A DNA stretch of 32,283 nt, from positions 1 to 32,283 of the forward strand of contig JAEEXH010000028.1 in assembly GCA_016291435.1 (NCBI GenBank), written 5' to 3'. Both the position numbers and the translations under genes were made by a program. This stretch comes from Oscillospiraceae bacterium. Lineage in GTDB: Bacteria; Bacillota; Clostridia; Oscillospirales; Ruminococcaceae. Shown piece by piece: positions 1-9,185 of this stretch. The notes under the pieces were generated by a model that was not told the origin of the DNA, did not search any database, and worked only from the letters and a program-made list of their open reading frames with translations. How positions within the stretch are numbered: position 1 is the stretch's first letter; each line of letters opens with the position of its first letter.

Positions 1-1
1 A

Positions 2-868
2 GAACAATATGATTTATATATTACCGGTTCTAACGCGTTCTTGCTGAGTTCTGATCTCGCAACGCTCTTTACCGGGCGCACCTTTGAAATCAAGGTTTAC
101 CCATTTTCTTTTAAAGAGTATATCCGTTATTTTGACTATGATAATCTCTATGATGCGTTCGACCTTTATGTCCGGGAAGGCGGCATGTCAGGTTCATATG
201 TTTACAAAGATGAAGAATCCAAATATGACTATATTGAAGAAGTCTTCAACACTTTGATAATCCGGGACATTCGTCAGAAATACCGCATCCGGAATACCAC
301 TCTGATGGATCGGATCGTAGATTATCTCATGGATAATATTTCCAATCTCACATCTGCGCGGAACATCGCAGATACTTTTCACGGAAACAAGGACAAGATC
401 AATCATAAGACGGTGGGCTCTTATATGCAGTATCTATGCAATGCGTTTGCATTCTATAAGATTCGCAGATATGACATCAAAGGGAAGAAGTATCTTGCAT
501 CTAATGAAAAATATTATCTCAGCGACCACGTATTCCGATATGCAAAACTCGGAACCAAGAATCTTGATTATGGCAGAATCCTCGAAAATATCGTTGCCAT
601 TGAACTTCTTCGCAGAGGCTATGAGGTCTACGTCGGCATTCTATATAAAAAAGAGATTGACTTTGTGGCTGTGAAACGCGACGAGAAAATCTATATTCAG
701 GTTTCAGACAACATCACCGACGAAAAGACATTTACGCGCGAGGTTTCACCGTTGCTTTCGATTCAGGACGCATATCCGAAAATGATTATCGCAAGAACCC
801 GACATGATGCTTATCAATATGAAGGCGTCAGAATTGTTGATATTGCAAACTGGCTTGCAGATCATTGA
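2..868 (+). CDS. AAA ATPase with DUF4143 C-terminal domain, 5'-truncated by window edge
   Basis: The reading frame is open from the first bases of the window (EQYDLYITGSNAFLLSSDLA), so the TTG at 41 is not a real start and the N-terminus, including the Walker A and B motifs, lies outside. The ITGSNA stretch matches the sensor region after Walker B in this family. The C-terminal half has the DUF4143 pattern, with an EIDFVA...IYIQV segment resembling a PD-(D/E)XK nuclease fold (residues about 210-230 of the visible part). These proteins are common, poorly understood accessory ATPases of bacterial genomes, and no substrate is established. The gene is convergent with topB, with a 13-base-arm inverted repeat between them. 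Family assignment is firm; biological role is unknown. Confidence 0.85.
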   Translation, partial: EQYDLYITGSNAFLLSSDLATLFTGRTFEIKVYPFSFKEYIRYFDYDNLYDAFDLYVREGGMSGSYVYKDEESKYDYIEEVFNTLIIRDIRQKYRIRNTTLMDRIVDYLMDNISNLTSARNIADTFHGNKDKINHKTVGSYMQYLCNAFAFYKIRRYDIKGKKYLASNEKYYLSDHVFRYAKLGTKNLDYGRILENIVAIELLRRGYEVYVGILYKKEIDFVAVKRDEKIYIQVSDNITDEKTFTREVSPLLSIQDAYPKMIIARTRHDAYQYEGVRIVDIANWLADH

Positions 869-873
869 ATTCT

Positions 874-910
874 GTTTCCCAAAATCGAGTGAAAACTGAT
901 TTTGGGAAAC
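874..910. terminator. Inverted repeat between convergent genes, likely bidirectional terminator
   Basis: Perfect 13-base arms (GTTTCCCAAAATC and its complement) enclose an 11-base loop between the stop codons of the DUF4143 ATPase and topB. There is no long T-run on either side, so termination is inferred from placement between converging genes. Confidence 0.6.
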
Positions 911-914
911 TGCT

Positions 915-3011
915 TTATTCTCTCGGCGGAAACGCGAAACCCTGCGTGCCGTCGGTTTTCAGAATCACATACGCATCGAATGTCCTTCCGGCTTTGCTCG
1001 TGAATCCGCGGATGAGATCGGTCGTGTGCAGTTCCAGCAGCTTTTTCGCTTGTTCCGGCGGGATCTTCCTGCTGCACATCGTTTTCCAGATCACAAAGCC
1101 GCAGCCGTTTTTGCCCGATGAACAGGCATAGGATTTCGGATATTCAGCAACCGGCTTGCCGCATTTCGGGCATGCGCCGATCACGCTGCGCTCCGGCGCG
1201 GGATAGAACGGATTGTTTCTCGTTTCCGGCGGAACCGCGAGCTCGTCGCGAATCAGCCGCCGCACCTGCCCGGCGATCTGTTCTGTGAATTCATCGCCGG
1301 TGATGTCCGATTTGCCGCGCTCAATCTGCTGCAAAACAGTTTCCCATTCTGCGGTTGTCTTCGCCGATTTCAGCGACTGCGGCACCACCTGGATCAGCAG
1401 CTTTCCTTTTTCTGTCGGGTGAATCTGCTTGCCCCTGCGCACGATAAATCCGCGCTTAACAAGCCCTTCGATGACAGCGGCTCTGGTTGCCTGCGTGCCG
1501 ATGCCCTTCTTTTCAATATCGGCATCTTTTTCGTAGGAATCATTGCCGGCGCGCTCCATTGCAGAAAGCAAAGTCGCATCGGTATACGGCTTCGGCGGCT
1601 TGGAAAAGTGTTCTGTGACCGCTGCCTGCACATGTTCAAATGTCTGTCCCTCTGTGAGCTGCGGCAGCGTATCTTCCGCATCGTCATCTTCCGGCATATC
1701 TGTCTGTGCATTCGTCATCCGTCCGCGCATGGTCTGTGACATGCCTTTCCATCCCTCCTGCATGACCGTTCTGCCGGTCGAGGTAAAGATTGCACCTGCA
1801 CATGTGATCTCTGCGGTAACCGCTTCATACACATGCGGTGTACCGACGGCGGCGATCAGGCGCGCCGCGACCAGCGACAGGATATTCCGTTCGCCCAGCG
1901 GCAGACTGGAAAGGCAGATGTTTGCAATTTCTGCAGTGGGCAACAGGGCGTGATGATCGGAAACCTTGCTGTCATTGATCAGTCGCTTCACATCCGGAGT
2001 ATCCGACAAAATGTCTGCTGCGACCGGCATTGCTTCGCCGACTGTCCTGATCAGCGCGGTGACGGTCTGTTCCATGTCTGTGGTGATGTAATTGCTGTCC
2101 GTGCGCGGATAGGTCAGCAGCTTTGATTCATAGAGACTCTGCGCATAGTTCAGCGTTTCCTCAGCGGTGTATCCGAACATCTTGTTTGCTGCGACCTGCA
2201 AGCCTGTCAGGTGATAGAGCTTCGGAGGGTGCTCCGTTTTCTTCTCGCGTCTGATCGCGGTCACGGTCGCTGTCTGTCCGCTGCACTGCGCCTGCAATGC
2301 TTCTGCCTGAGCTTGTTCTGCAAAGTGCTCGCTGACGACTTTGCATTCGCAGTCCAGCTCGACCGTATAATACGGCTTCTTCACAAACTCGCTGATTTCC
2401 GCGTCACGCTGCACAATCATCGCAAGCGTCGGTGTTTGCACACGCCCGACAGAGATTCCGCCTTTGACGCGAAACAGCGCACTGAACAGCCTGCTGCCGT
2501 TGATGCCGATCAGCCAGTCGGCTTTGGCGCGCGCAAAGCCTGCTGCAAAGAGATTGTCATATGCCGACATCGGCTTGAGATTTGCAAAACCCTGCCGGAT
2601 CGCGGATTCTTCGAGAGAGGAAATCCACAGCCGAAGTACCGGCTTTTTGCATTCGGTTCGCAGATACACATACCGGAAAATACACTCGCCCTCACGTCCG
2701 GCATCGGTTGCTTCGACGATTTCCGTGATGCGCGGATCCAGCATGAGACGTTTCACTGTTTCATACTGCTCCGCTGCGTTTGTCATCACCGTCAGCTGCC
2801 ATACCTGCGGGATAATCGGCAGGTTTTCGATCTTGTGCTGTGCATATTTCTCATCGTAGTATTCCGGCATTGCAAGCTCGACCAGATGTCCGCGGCACCA
2901 TGTCACAATGCAGTCGGCACCTTCGATATACCCTTTCTGCTCGGTCTCCGCGCCAAGCACAGCGGCGAGGGTACGCCCGACAGAGGGCTTTTCAGCAATA
3001 ATCAGTCTCAT
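915..3011 (-). CDS. topB: DNA topoisomerase III (TopB), mobile-element type
   Basis: Type IA topoisomerase that cuts and passes single DNA strands; copies like this are a standard part of Tn1549/CTn-type conjugative elements and probably help DNA processing during transfer or replication. The N-terminus MRLIIAEKPSVG opens the Toprim domain. DAGREGE (residues 103-109) carries its acidic metal-binding residues. YPRTDS holds the catalytic tyrosine (about residue 301). The C-terminus has a zinc-ribbon-like CPKCGK...C...C segment followed by a short repeat-like domain. Length, about 698 residues, is normal. I chose the ATG at 3011 over the one at 3017, because AAGGA lies only one base from the upstream ATG but about seven from this one. 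It is the last gene of the minus-strand conjugation operon in view. Confidence 0.95.
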   Translation of the reverse strand: MRLIIAEKPSVGRTLAAVLGAETEQKGYIEGADCIVTWCRGHLVELAMPEYYDEKYAQHKIENLPIIPQVWQLTVMTNAAEQYETVKRLMLDPRITEIVEATDAGREGECIFRYVYLRTECKKPVLRLWISSLEESAIRQGFANLKPMSAYDNLFAAGFARAKADWLIGINGSRLFSALFRVKGGISVGRVQTPTLAMIVQRDAEISEFVKKPYYTVELDCECKVVSEHFAEQAQAEALQAQCSGQTATVTAIRREKKTEHPPKLYHLTGLQVAANKMFGYTAEETLNYAQSLYESKLLTYPRTDSNYITTDMEQTVTALIRTVGEAMPVAADILSDTPDVKRLINDSKVSDHHALLPTAEIANICLSSLPLGERNILSLVAARLIAAVGTPHVYEAVTAEITCAGAIFTSTGRTVMQEGWKGMSQTMRGRMTNAQTDMPEDDDAEDTLPQLTEGQTFEHVQAAVTEHFSKPPKPYTDATLLSAMERAGNDSYEKDADIEKKGIGTQATRAAVIEGLVKRGFIVRRGKQIHPTEKGKLLIQVVPQSLKSAKTTAEWETVLQQIERGKSDITGDEFTEQIAGQVRRLIRDELAVPPETRNNPFYPAPERSVIGACPKCGKPVAEYPKSYACSSGKNGCGFVIWKTMCSRKIPPEQAKKLLELHTTDLIRGFTSKAGRTFDAYVILKTDGTQGFAFPPRE

Positions 3012-3051
3012 AATCATTTCCTTTCTGTTTTTTCATTTCGGAGGGAGATTC

Positions 3052-3738
3052 TCAGCGAATCTCCACTCCGTCTTCCCCGATGTCTTCGTCTTCATCCTCA
3101 TCGGCGAAATCATCGCCGGGGATGCTGCGCTTCTTTTTGATCGAGCGCAGTTTCACAAACACGATCGCCGCGAGCACCAGAAGAAAGCCTCCACCGCCGA
3201 CTGCATACAGCATCATCTCAGAGCTGCCGGACGGCTGATCTGCCTCCTCAGTCTGCAACGCCGTGGAAGCGGTTGTCTCGGTCTGCGCGGTATCGGTCGT
3301 GCGCGATGTGCTCTGCTGTGTGCGGTAGCTGTCCAGCGCATTGTCCTCGTCATCGCCGTGATACAACAGAGCATACATGTCGAAATCATCCACTTTGTTC
3401 AGAAAATATACATTGTCCCCGTCGGTGTCGGCATAGTCGATGATAATGAAGAATACATGCCCGTCCTTTGTCGTGACGGAGATAAACTGCATCTGCGCGG
3501 ATGCATAGATTACGCGCTGAATCAGCTCGGCGTTGCCGTCGGTATCATAATGCGGATCGCTGAAATAATCGTAGGATGAAACAGTGGTATAGCTTGCGAG
3601 ATAATGCTGTGCATCAAATGCGGTCGTCGAGCCGGATACTGTGGTTTCGGTGGTTTCTGCCGCGGTGTCCGCATGCACAGGTGCTGTCATCGCTGCAAAG
3701 CAGACTGCGGCAGCAAGAACAGAAGCAATCTTTTTCAT
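3052..3738 (-). CDS. DUF4366-type single-pass membrane protein of the conjugative element
   Basis: A 228-residue protein with an N-terminal signal peptide (MKKIASVLAAAVCFAAMTAPVHA), a Thr/Ser-rich extracellular part, and one transmembrane helix near residues 175-195 followed by a basic stretch (RSIKKKR) and an acidic tail. This matches the DUF4366 (CD1107-like) proteins found between DUF4315 and topB in Tn1549-type elements. The start overlaps the DUF4315 stop (ATGA), so the two are translationally coupled. It should lie in the membrane with its long N-terminal part outside. Its role in transfer is not known; a place in the conjugation channel or at the cell-cell contact is an inference from context. 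Confidence 0.85.
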   Translation of the reverse strand: MKKIASVLAAAVCFAAMTAPVHADTAAETTETTVSGSTTAFDAQHYLASYTTVSSYDYFSDPHYDTDGNAELIQRVIYASAQMQFISVTTKDGHVFFIIIDYADTDGDNVYFLNKVDDFDMYALLYHGDDEDNALDSYRTQQSTSRTTDTAQTETTASTALQTEEADQPSGSSEMMLYAVGGGGFLLVLAAIVFVKLRSIKKKRSIPGDDFADEDEDEDIGEDGVEIR

Positions 3739-4004
3739 ACAGATGTATCCTCCTCCCGGACAGCAGCCTTGCGCTGCTGCTTTGCTTTGTTGTGCAGATA
3801 TTCTGTGAACTCTGCAACGATTTCCTCGCTGGATTCCGGCACGCAGCGGATCATTTCGATCAGCTTCGCCGCTTCCAGCTCTTCAAGCTCCTTTTGGAGC
3901 TGTTTTTTTGCGAGCGTATCGGCATCAATGCGCGCACTCAGCTTCTCGATGCGCCGTTTCACTTTGGCGATCTTTTCGTCAAAGGTTTCCGGTGTTTGCT
4001 TCAT
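3735..4004 (-). CDS. DUF4315 small coiled-coil protein
   Basis: An 89-residue, charged, largely helical protein. Residues about 10-50 (KIAKVKRRIEKLSARIDAD and onward) show heptad-like spacing of hydrophobic residues, consistent with a coiled coil. It matches DUF4315, a family nearly confined to Tn1549/CTn-type elements and always next to the DUF4366 gene. The ribosome binding site AAAGGAGG stands 8-9 bases upstream. No catalytic motif is visible. It may be a cytoplasmic partner of the membrane components, but that is inference from the fixed gene order. Confidence 0.85.
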   Translation of the reverse strand: MKQTPETFDEKIAKVKRRIEKLSARIDADTLAKKQLQKELEELEAAKLIEMIRCVPESSEEIVAEFTEYLHNKAKQQRKAAVREEDTSV

Positions 4005-4019
4005 GAATCAATCCTCCTT

Positions 4020-6398
4020 TTATGATATAAGCAGCCGCGGGTCAACCGCTTTCCAGCTGCTGAATGATGAACTTTTGTATGCGAGTGTGATATGCAGATA
4101 ATCGAACGCGCTGTCATAATGCGTCCCGCTGCACTCCTGTTGTCCGGTGGTGTATCCGATGATGTCTCCCGCCGAAACGGAAGCACCTTCAGACAGCCCC
4201 GCAGTCGGTATGACCGCGGAATAGGACGCTCTGAGCTGCACGGTATCGTCGTTCATCCGGAGATGCACCGCATGTTCACCTTTTGCAGTCAGAACAACCG
4301 AATCGTCATCGACCGCGGTGACTTCGCCGTCAAACATCGCATACACGATGATATTGCTGTTTGCAATGATGTCGGTGCCGTCGTGCTCTTTGTTCGCCGC
4401 CGCAAGACCGCAGTGCATGCCGCCCCATTTCTGTCCGTTTGGCATATCCATTCCGAAATCATGCAGGATGCGCCCTTGTTCCGTCAGTGACCGCATGGTG
4501 TCCAGAATCGGACTTCGGATGACCTGATGCCCGCCGTACAGCGAAATTGCCGTGCCTTCTTTCGTCTGTCCGCCCTCTGCCAGCAGAAGATAATATTGAT
4601 AGATCTCAGGATTCATCGCCGTCAGGATATTCTCGATTGCCGCGTCAAAACTCTGTTTCTTTTGGATGCCGTAAAACAGCGCAGTGGTATTGATCAGCTC
4701 ATAATTCTGCTGATACTTGCACTTGTGCGCGACCAGCAGCGCCATGTCGTTCACGATGTACCATCCCGTTGAGGCGAAGCTGTCATTCGCGTTCAGAATC
4801 TCATTGTTTTGCAGACTGTAGATCAGCCAGAATGTCCCGTCGTGGTTCTCCGTAAACGGACGGAGTGGAGCCGGCAATGCGGCATCGGAGAATGTGAATA
4901 CCCCGCGGATCACATCGCCGGAACCCGCATGGAATCCGTCCAGAATATCCGCTTCCGTGAGCTCTGTGTAAACGCGCCGCCAATAGCCGTCCGGCGCGTA
5001 GGTGTGCGAGAATTCATACTGCGATTTCAGCAGAAGGTCCATTGCAAACCGCGCTTCGTCGCCGTATTCCCACATCTGCGTTGTCTTGGTGCCGGCATCG
5101 TAGTTGTAGCAGTACGCGCAGAGGAATGACCAGAGCTTCCACACATCGAATTCAAACGCATCGGCGGTGCGGGATGACAGATTGAACTGTGCCGGTATCT
5201 TGCGGTAGCCGTCGGTGTCCACGCCGAATGCGCGCAGCCCCTGCTTCCATGTGGATTCGCTGCCGCATGCAATGAGATTTGCGTTCATCGTATAAGCCTG
5301 CTGCAAATAATACCGTTCCGCATCGGACAAGTCCTGATCTCTGGTGTTATATGTCCCGAGTATCCAAAGAGAATCCGGCGCGAGACTGAGGAGTGCGCTG
5401 AGCGGTGCAGCACAGGAAAAGCAGAAGAATGCGGTCAGCACCAGCGGAACAGCGGCTTTGCCTGCAATCTGCCGGAGCGTTCTGCCGATCGACTTTGCTG
5501 TGTCCTGCATATATTCTTTTGCGCTGCGGTGTGTTTTCGGCGGCGGGAGACCTTTCTTGTTTGCCTCCGAGGTCTTGTGCAGCATGCTCTGTCGCTGTTT
5601 CAGCTTCTGATCGGCAAGACCTGCGCGCTTTTTCAGCTTGGATTCCCGCTTTTTCTCCCGCTGAAGCTTTGCCTGCCTGCCGCCCTGCTTCACCGCCGCC
5701 GCATATTCGGACAGCTTGAGCGCAGCCTGCGCGGTTTCGTTGTCGCCGGCATTCTGCGCCGCCTGCTGCCGGAGTGATTGCTTCAACGACTGTGCGAGCA
5801 TTTTGCCGCTCTCGCTCTTGGGCTTTGATAGGTTGCGGATTTTCTGCTGCGAGCGATACAGCTTCTTGTCGGCGCCGTTTGCCTGTTTCAGTGCTTTATT
5901 GTACTTGCGAAATGCTTTGTTCTGCTTGGATATGTTCTTTTTCGGCAGCTTCTCAGAAAGCATTTTTTGTTTTGCCGTCTGATGCAGCTTCTTCTCCTTC
6001 TGGAGCGTTGTCATGCGCTGTTTGCGTACCTTTTTTAGCTCCCGCTTTGCCGGCGCACGGGCATATTGCTTATGAATGCCGATCTGTTTTTTTGTGCCGC
6101 GGTACTTCCTGGCACTCAGCCGGTACTGCGATAGATTTGCCGCGGCTCTTCCGAGCAAACGGGATACCGTCACAACTGCCTGTCCGGTATCCGTCTGTCT
6201 GAGCTGCTGCTCTGCTTCGATTTTGGCTGTCTGCATCACATTACGGACGGTCTGTTCGGTACTGCGGTCGAGCTTTGTCAGCGGTCTGGCAATCGGCTGC
6301 ACGACATATTGATGCGATACACGCGCCGTGACCTTGACCGGTTTCAGAATCACGGTGCGCAGCTTCCGCAGTTTGCGGGGATTCAGGATGCGCGGCAT
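4020..6398 (-). CDS. CD1108-like conjugation membrane protein with degenerate M23 peptidase domain
   Basis: A 792-residue protein in the position of the CD1108-family cell-wall-processing component. Residues 1-300 are extremely rich in Lys, Arg, Gln and Ala and predicted helical. A hydrophobic segment at about 310-335 (VPLVLTAFFCFSCAAPLSAL) should cross the membrane, leaving the C-terminal half outside. The last 130 residues resemble a LytM/M23 endopeptidase: HDGTD supplies the His and Asp metal ligands (H672, D676) and LHIT the third (H769). The usual HxH appears here as Y-L-H, and the other catalytic His of the RYAHLS motif is also not His, so peptidase activity is doubtful. AAGGAGG lies 8 bases before the ATG. 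Confidence 0.8.
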   Translation of the reverse strand: MPRILNPRKLRKLRTVILKPVKVTARVSHQYVVQPIARPLTKLDRSTEQTVRNVMQTAKIEAEQQLRQTDTGQAVVTVSRLLGRAAANLSQYRLSARKYRGTKKQIGIHKQYARAPAKRELKKVRKQRMTTLQKEKKLHQTAKQKMLSEKLPKKNISKQNKAFRKYNKALKQANGADKKLYRSQQKIRNLSKPKSESGKMLAQSLKQSLRQQAAQNAGDNETAQAALKLSEYAAAVKQGGRQAKLQREKKRESKLKKRAGLADQKLKQRQSMLHKTSEANKKGLPPPKTHRSAKEYMQDTAKSIGRTLRQIAGKAAVPLVLTAFFCFSCAAPLSALLSLAPDSLWILGTYNTRDQDLSDAERYYLQQAYTMNANLIACGSESTWKQGLRAFGVDTDGYRKIPAQFNLSSRTADAFEFDVWKLWSFLCAYCYNYDAGTKTTQMWEYGDEARFAMDLLLKSQYEFSHTYAPDGYWRRVYTELTEADILDGFHAGSGDVIRGVFTFSDAALPAPLRPFTENHDGTFWLIYSLQNNEILNANDSFASTGWYIVNDMALLVAHKCKYQQNYELINTTALFYGIQKKQSFDAAIENILTAMNPEIYQYYLLLAEGGQTKEGTAISLYGGHQVIRSPILDTMRSLTEQGRILHDFGMDMPNGQKWGGMHCGLAAANKEHDGTDIIANSNIIVYAMFDGEVTAVDDDSVVLTAKGEHAVHLRMNDDTVQLRASYSAVIPTAGLSEGASVSAGDIIGYTTGQQECSGTHYDSAFDYLHITLAYKSSSFSSWKAVDPRLLIS

Positions 6399-6419
6399 CG
6401 GAACCGCCTCCTTTCCGGT

Positions 6420-8801
6420 TTACTTTTCCTTCGGTCGGGTGTCCATGAGCCGGAACAGCTCTGTGTCTTTCGGGAAATCATCCTCAAACGGGAGCACCGT
6501 GCCGCCGTAGAGCAGCAGCCCGTGACCTGCCTGTGCGTTGGTGATGTACTTCTGCTGTTCTTCGGAAAGGTGCTTTGCCGCTGCGAGAATCGCACGGTCC
6601 TCCGGTGACTGCGACAGCAGATACAGGAATTCGCTGTTCGAGAGAATGCTCTCTGCGCCCGCGCCGGTGATGAGGTCGCGCACATTCTGTGTGATGCCGG
6701 TCGGTACGCCGCCCCACTTGCGGAAACGCTTCCACATCTCCACGCAATACTGCGCGGTGTGCTTTTCGCGGAGCATCAGGTGAAATTCATCGCAGTAATA
6801 CCATGTCTTCCGGTTGCGGTCGCGGTTCAGCGATACACGGTTCCAGACTTCATTCTGGATGATCAGCATGGCAAGATCGCGGAGCTGATCGTTCAGGTCA
6901 CGGATATCAAAGCAGACCAGCCGGTTGTTGATGTCCACGGTCGTGCGGTGATTGAAGAAACGCTGCGAGCCGGATACATACATATCCATCGAATCGGCGA
7001 CACGCTTGCCGACACCGTCCGGCGAGGATGCGGACTGTAACCGCAGTTCATTTTGCAGATGCTCCAGCATCGGCATCGTTTCGACATCGGGATTGCTTTT
7101 CAGGTATTTCATGTAAACCGCGCGCAGGCAGCGGTCGATCAGGGAGACCTCATCCGCCTGCAATGAATCGCCGACAATCAGGGAACAGAAGGAAATCATG
7201 AAATTGGATTTGTTTGCAATCAGTTCCTCGTTGATGTTATCCAAGGGGATATCCATCGGATTGATGTAATTGCCGGAATCGGTGGAGATCTTGATGACCT
7301 GCCCGTGCAGTCGTTCTACCAGCGGACGGTACTCTCCCTCGGGATCGTTGATGACAATATCATGCTCCGTGCGGAAAAACACATCGCAGATTTCGCGCTT
7401 CACCGCCATAGATTTGCCCTTGCCCGGTACCGCGAGAACCAGACCGTTCGGATTGCTCAGCTTCAGCCTGTCCGCCATGATCATATTGCGGGACAGCGTG
7501 TTCAGCCCGTAATAAGTCGCGTTCGCAGCTTGAAACAGCTCCTCTGTTGTGAACGGGACAAAGCCTGCAATCGCGCTGGTTGTGAGGCAGCGGTCGATCG
7601 GGATGCCGTTCCAGCCGAGCGGCAGCGACGAGCCGATTGCCTGCTCCTGCATGTAATCCATCTGAATCAGGCGTCCGTTGTTCTTCTGCGTGATGCGCTT
7701 GAGCTTGTCGATGAGAATTCGCAGTTTTTTCGGCGTTTCCGCATAGCAGCGCACTGTCAGCGTGATGTGGAACAGGCGCTCGGATTTGTCGTTCAGATCT
7801 TTGAGCATCTGGTTCAGATCGTCAATATACATCTGAATTCTCGGCGGCAGAATGGAAATGTCATAGCCATCGCGGGATGCTTTCTTCTGCTCGTCGATCT
7901 TTGATTTCTCTACATCGGAGAGCTTTGCGCGGCAGAATTTGAGCGCGGCGACCTGATCGTAGGGCTGTGCGTGGATATTCACCGCGAGAATCTCATCTTC
8001 CCGCAGGAAGTCCCAGAGAATCCGGTCGGAGATTTCCCCGCCGATGATATTGATGCTCGCCACAGCGCCGCAGGCATTGCCCATCTCAAATGTAGACTTG
8101 TTCAGCACCAGCGACGTCGGCGCGATGAAATCCTTTGTGGAATACCCGCCTCTGCGCAGTGTTTCCCAGTCAAAGAGGAACGGCTGTGTTTCAAACGGGT
8201 TGAGCGCGCGGTAGAGTGATTCGAGACGCTGTGCGCCGTTCAGTGCAGAAGCCTGCACACCAAGTGCGCGGAACAGCCGGATCAGCTCATTGGAGATCGT
8301 ATCGAGCTTGATTTTTGCAGCCGCCGGGGAATCCGCCTCCACCGTAAACGTGAGATACTTGCGGAACTGCCGTCCGTTTGTACCCTGTTCAAGCTGATAA
8401 AACAGCACAGAGGTATATTCTGCGCGGAGCGTGTCTGTATCATCGCCGGCTTTCGGAATCTCCATCTGTTGTTTCAGCGCTGCGATATCCGTGTTCTGAT
8501 TCTCAAATGTGAGCTGAAACAGCACGCTCTCATCGAAGTAATTGAGAATATCGCAATAGCTGTTGAAGATCTCATCTTGCCGTTCATCGCTTGCCAGTTG
8601 GTAATTCAGATCACCGAACTGTACCGTGCGGGAGTAATGCGTTTCGTCGATCATGCAGATGCCGTTCTTCAGCATTTCCAGATAGGGGAGCGTGCGCTGG
8701 ACGGTCATCTTCTGTTTGCCGTTGAGCTGTGCAATGCGCTTGCGGATTGCCTTTTCCTCTGCTTTGCTGAGTCTTGATGTTTTGGCTTTTTTCTGCGCCA
8801 T
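6420..8801 (-). CDS. virB4: VirB4-like conjugation ATPase
   Basis: A 793-residue ATPase of the type IV secretion channel, expected at the cytoplasmic membrane, where it powers assembly of the channel and transfer. The Walker A motif is VPGKGKS (about 458-464), preceded by Ala where Gly is usual, and Walker B is WYYCDEFHLML near residue 700. The segment MWKRFRKWGGVPTGITQN downstream is typical of VirB4/TraE-type ATPases. Length matches the CD1110-type VirB4 of Tn1549-like elements. The ribosome binding site AAGGAGG is formed by the last codons of prgI, whose stop is one base from this start, so the pair is coupled. The frame is intact. Confidence 0.95.
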   Translation of the reverse strand: MAQKKAKTSRLSKAEEKAIRKRIAQLNGKQKMTVQRTLPYLEMLKNGICMIDETHYSRTVQFGDLNYQLASDERQDEIFNSYCDILNYFDESVLFQLTFENQNTDIAALKQQMEIPKAGDDTDTLRAEYTSVLFYQLEQGTNGRQFRKYLTFTVEADSPAAAKIKLDTISNELIRLFRALGVQASALNGAQRLESLYRALNPFETQPFLFDWETLRRGGYSTKDFIAPTSLVLNKSTFEMGNACGAVASINIIGGEISDRILWDFLREDEILAVNIHAQPYDQVAALKFCRAKLSDVEKSKIDEQKKASRDGYDISILPPRIQMYIDDLNQMLKDLNDKSERLFHITLTVRCYAETPKKLRILIDKLKRITQKNNGRLIQMDYMQEQAIGSSLPLGWNGIPIDRCLTTSAIAGFVPFTTEELFQAANATYYGLNTLSRNMIMADRLKLSNPNGLVLAVPGKGKSMAVKREICDVFFRTEHDIVINDPEGEYRPLVERLHGQVIKISTDSGNYINPMDIPLDNINEELIANKSNFMISFCSLIVGDSLQADEVSLIDRCLRAVYMKYLKSNPDVETMPMLEHLQNELRLQSASSPDGVGKRVADSMDMYVSGSQRFFNHRTTVDINNRLVCFDIRDLNDQLRDLAMLIIQNEVWNRVSLNRDRNRKTWYYCDEFHLMLREKHTAQYCVEMWKRFRKWGGVPTGITQNVRDLITGAGAESILSNSEFLYLLSQSPEDRAILAAAKHLSEEQQKYITNAQAGHGLLLYGGTVLPFEDDFPKDTELFRLMDTRPKEK

Positions 8802-8802
8802 A

Positions 8803-9171
8803 TCATTTTCCTCCTTTCCGCAGACGCTGCATCAGCCGCTGATACTCGATCCGCTTTTCAATTTCGCGGAACGCGGATTCTGTTTTGTAGACACGGAGCT
8901 TGTCCGTCCGCCAGAAGTGCAGCATCAGGCGGATGTACTTTTCCAGCGGCAGACCATTCTTCTCGAATAGTCCGAACAGAATTGCCGGGGAAGCTGCAAA
9001 TCCCATCAGGAAGACGGCTGCTGTGATGCCAAGCCCTTTCGTGAGGAAGTAGACCGGCAGACCGCAGCAGGCGCCGATCAGGAAGCAGACTGCCTGCCGT
9101 TTCGTGAGATTCAGGATGAATTTTTCGCGGATACTGTTGATGTCCTTTGGGACACGAATGTATTTTGCCAT
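8803..9171 (-). CDS. prgI: PrgI-family membrane protein (VirB3-like)
   Basis: A 122-residue protein with two close transmembrane helices (about residues 28-46 and 48-68) after a conserved N-terminus (YIRVPKDINSIREKF). This is the PrgI pattern, and PrgI is regarded as the Gram-positive counterpart of VirB3, always directly upstream of virB4 as here. It likely sits in the membrane and docks VirB4 to the channel. The start has AAGGAG about 8 bases upstream. Confidence 0.92.
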   Translation of the reverse strand: MAKYIRVPKDINSIREKFILNLTKRQAVCFLIGACCGLPVYFLTKGLGITAAVFLMGFAASPAILFGLFEKNGLPLEKYIRLMLHFWRTDKLRVYKTESAFREIEKRIEYQRLMQRLRKGGK

Positions 9172-9185
9172 CTCAGGCTCCTTTC

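Noticed and set aside
2211-3140. 309-residue plus-strand frame opposite topB
   Set aside because: It is antisense to a clear topB and rich in His/Arg/Cys, typical of a shadow frame; no ribosome binding site.
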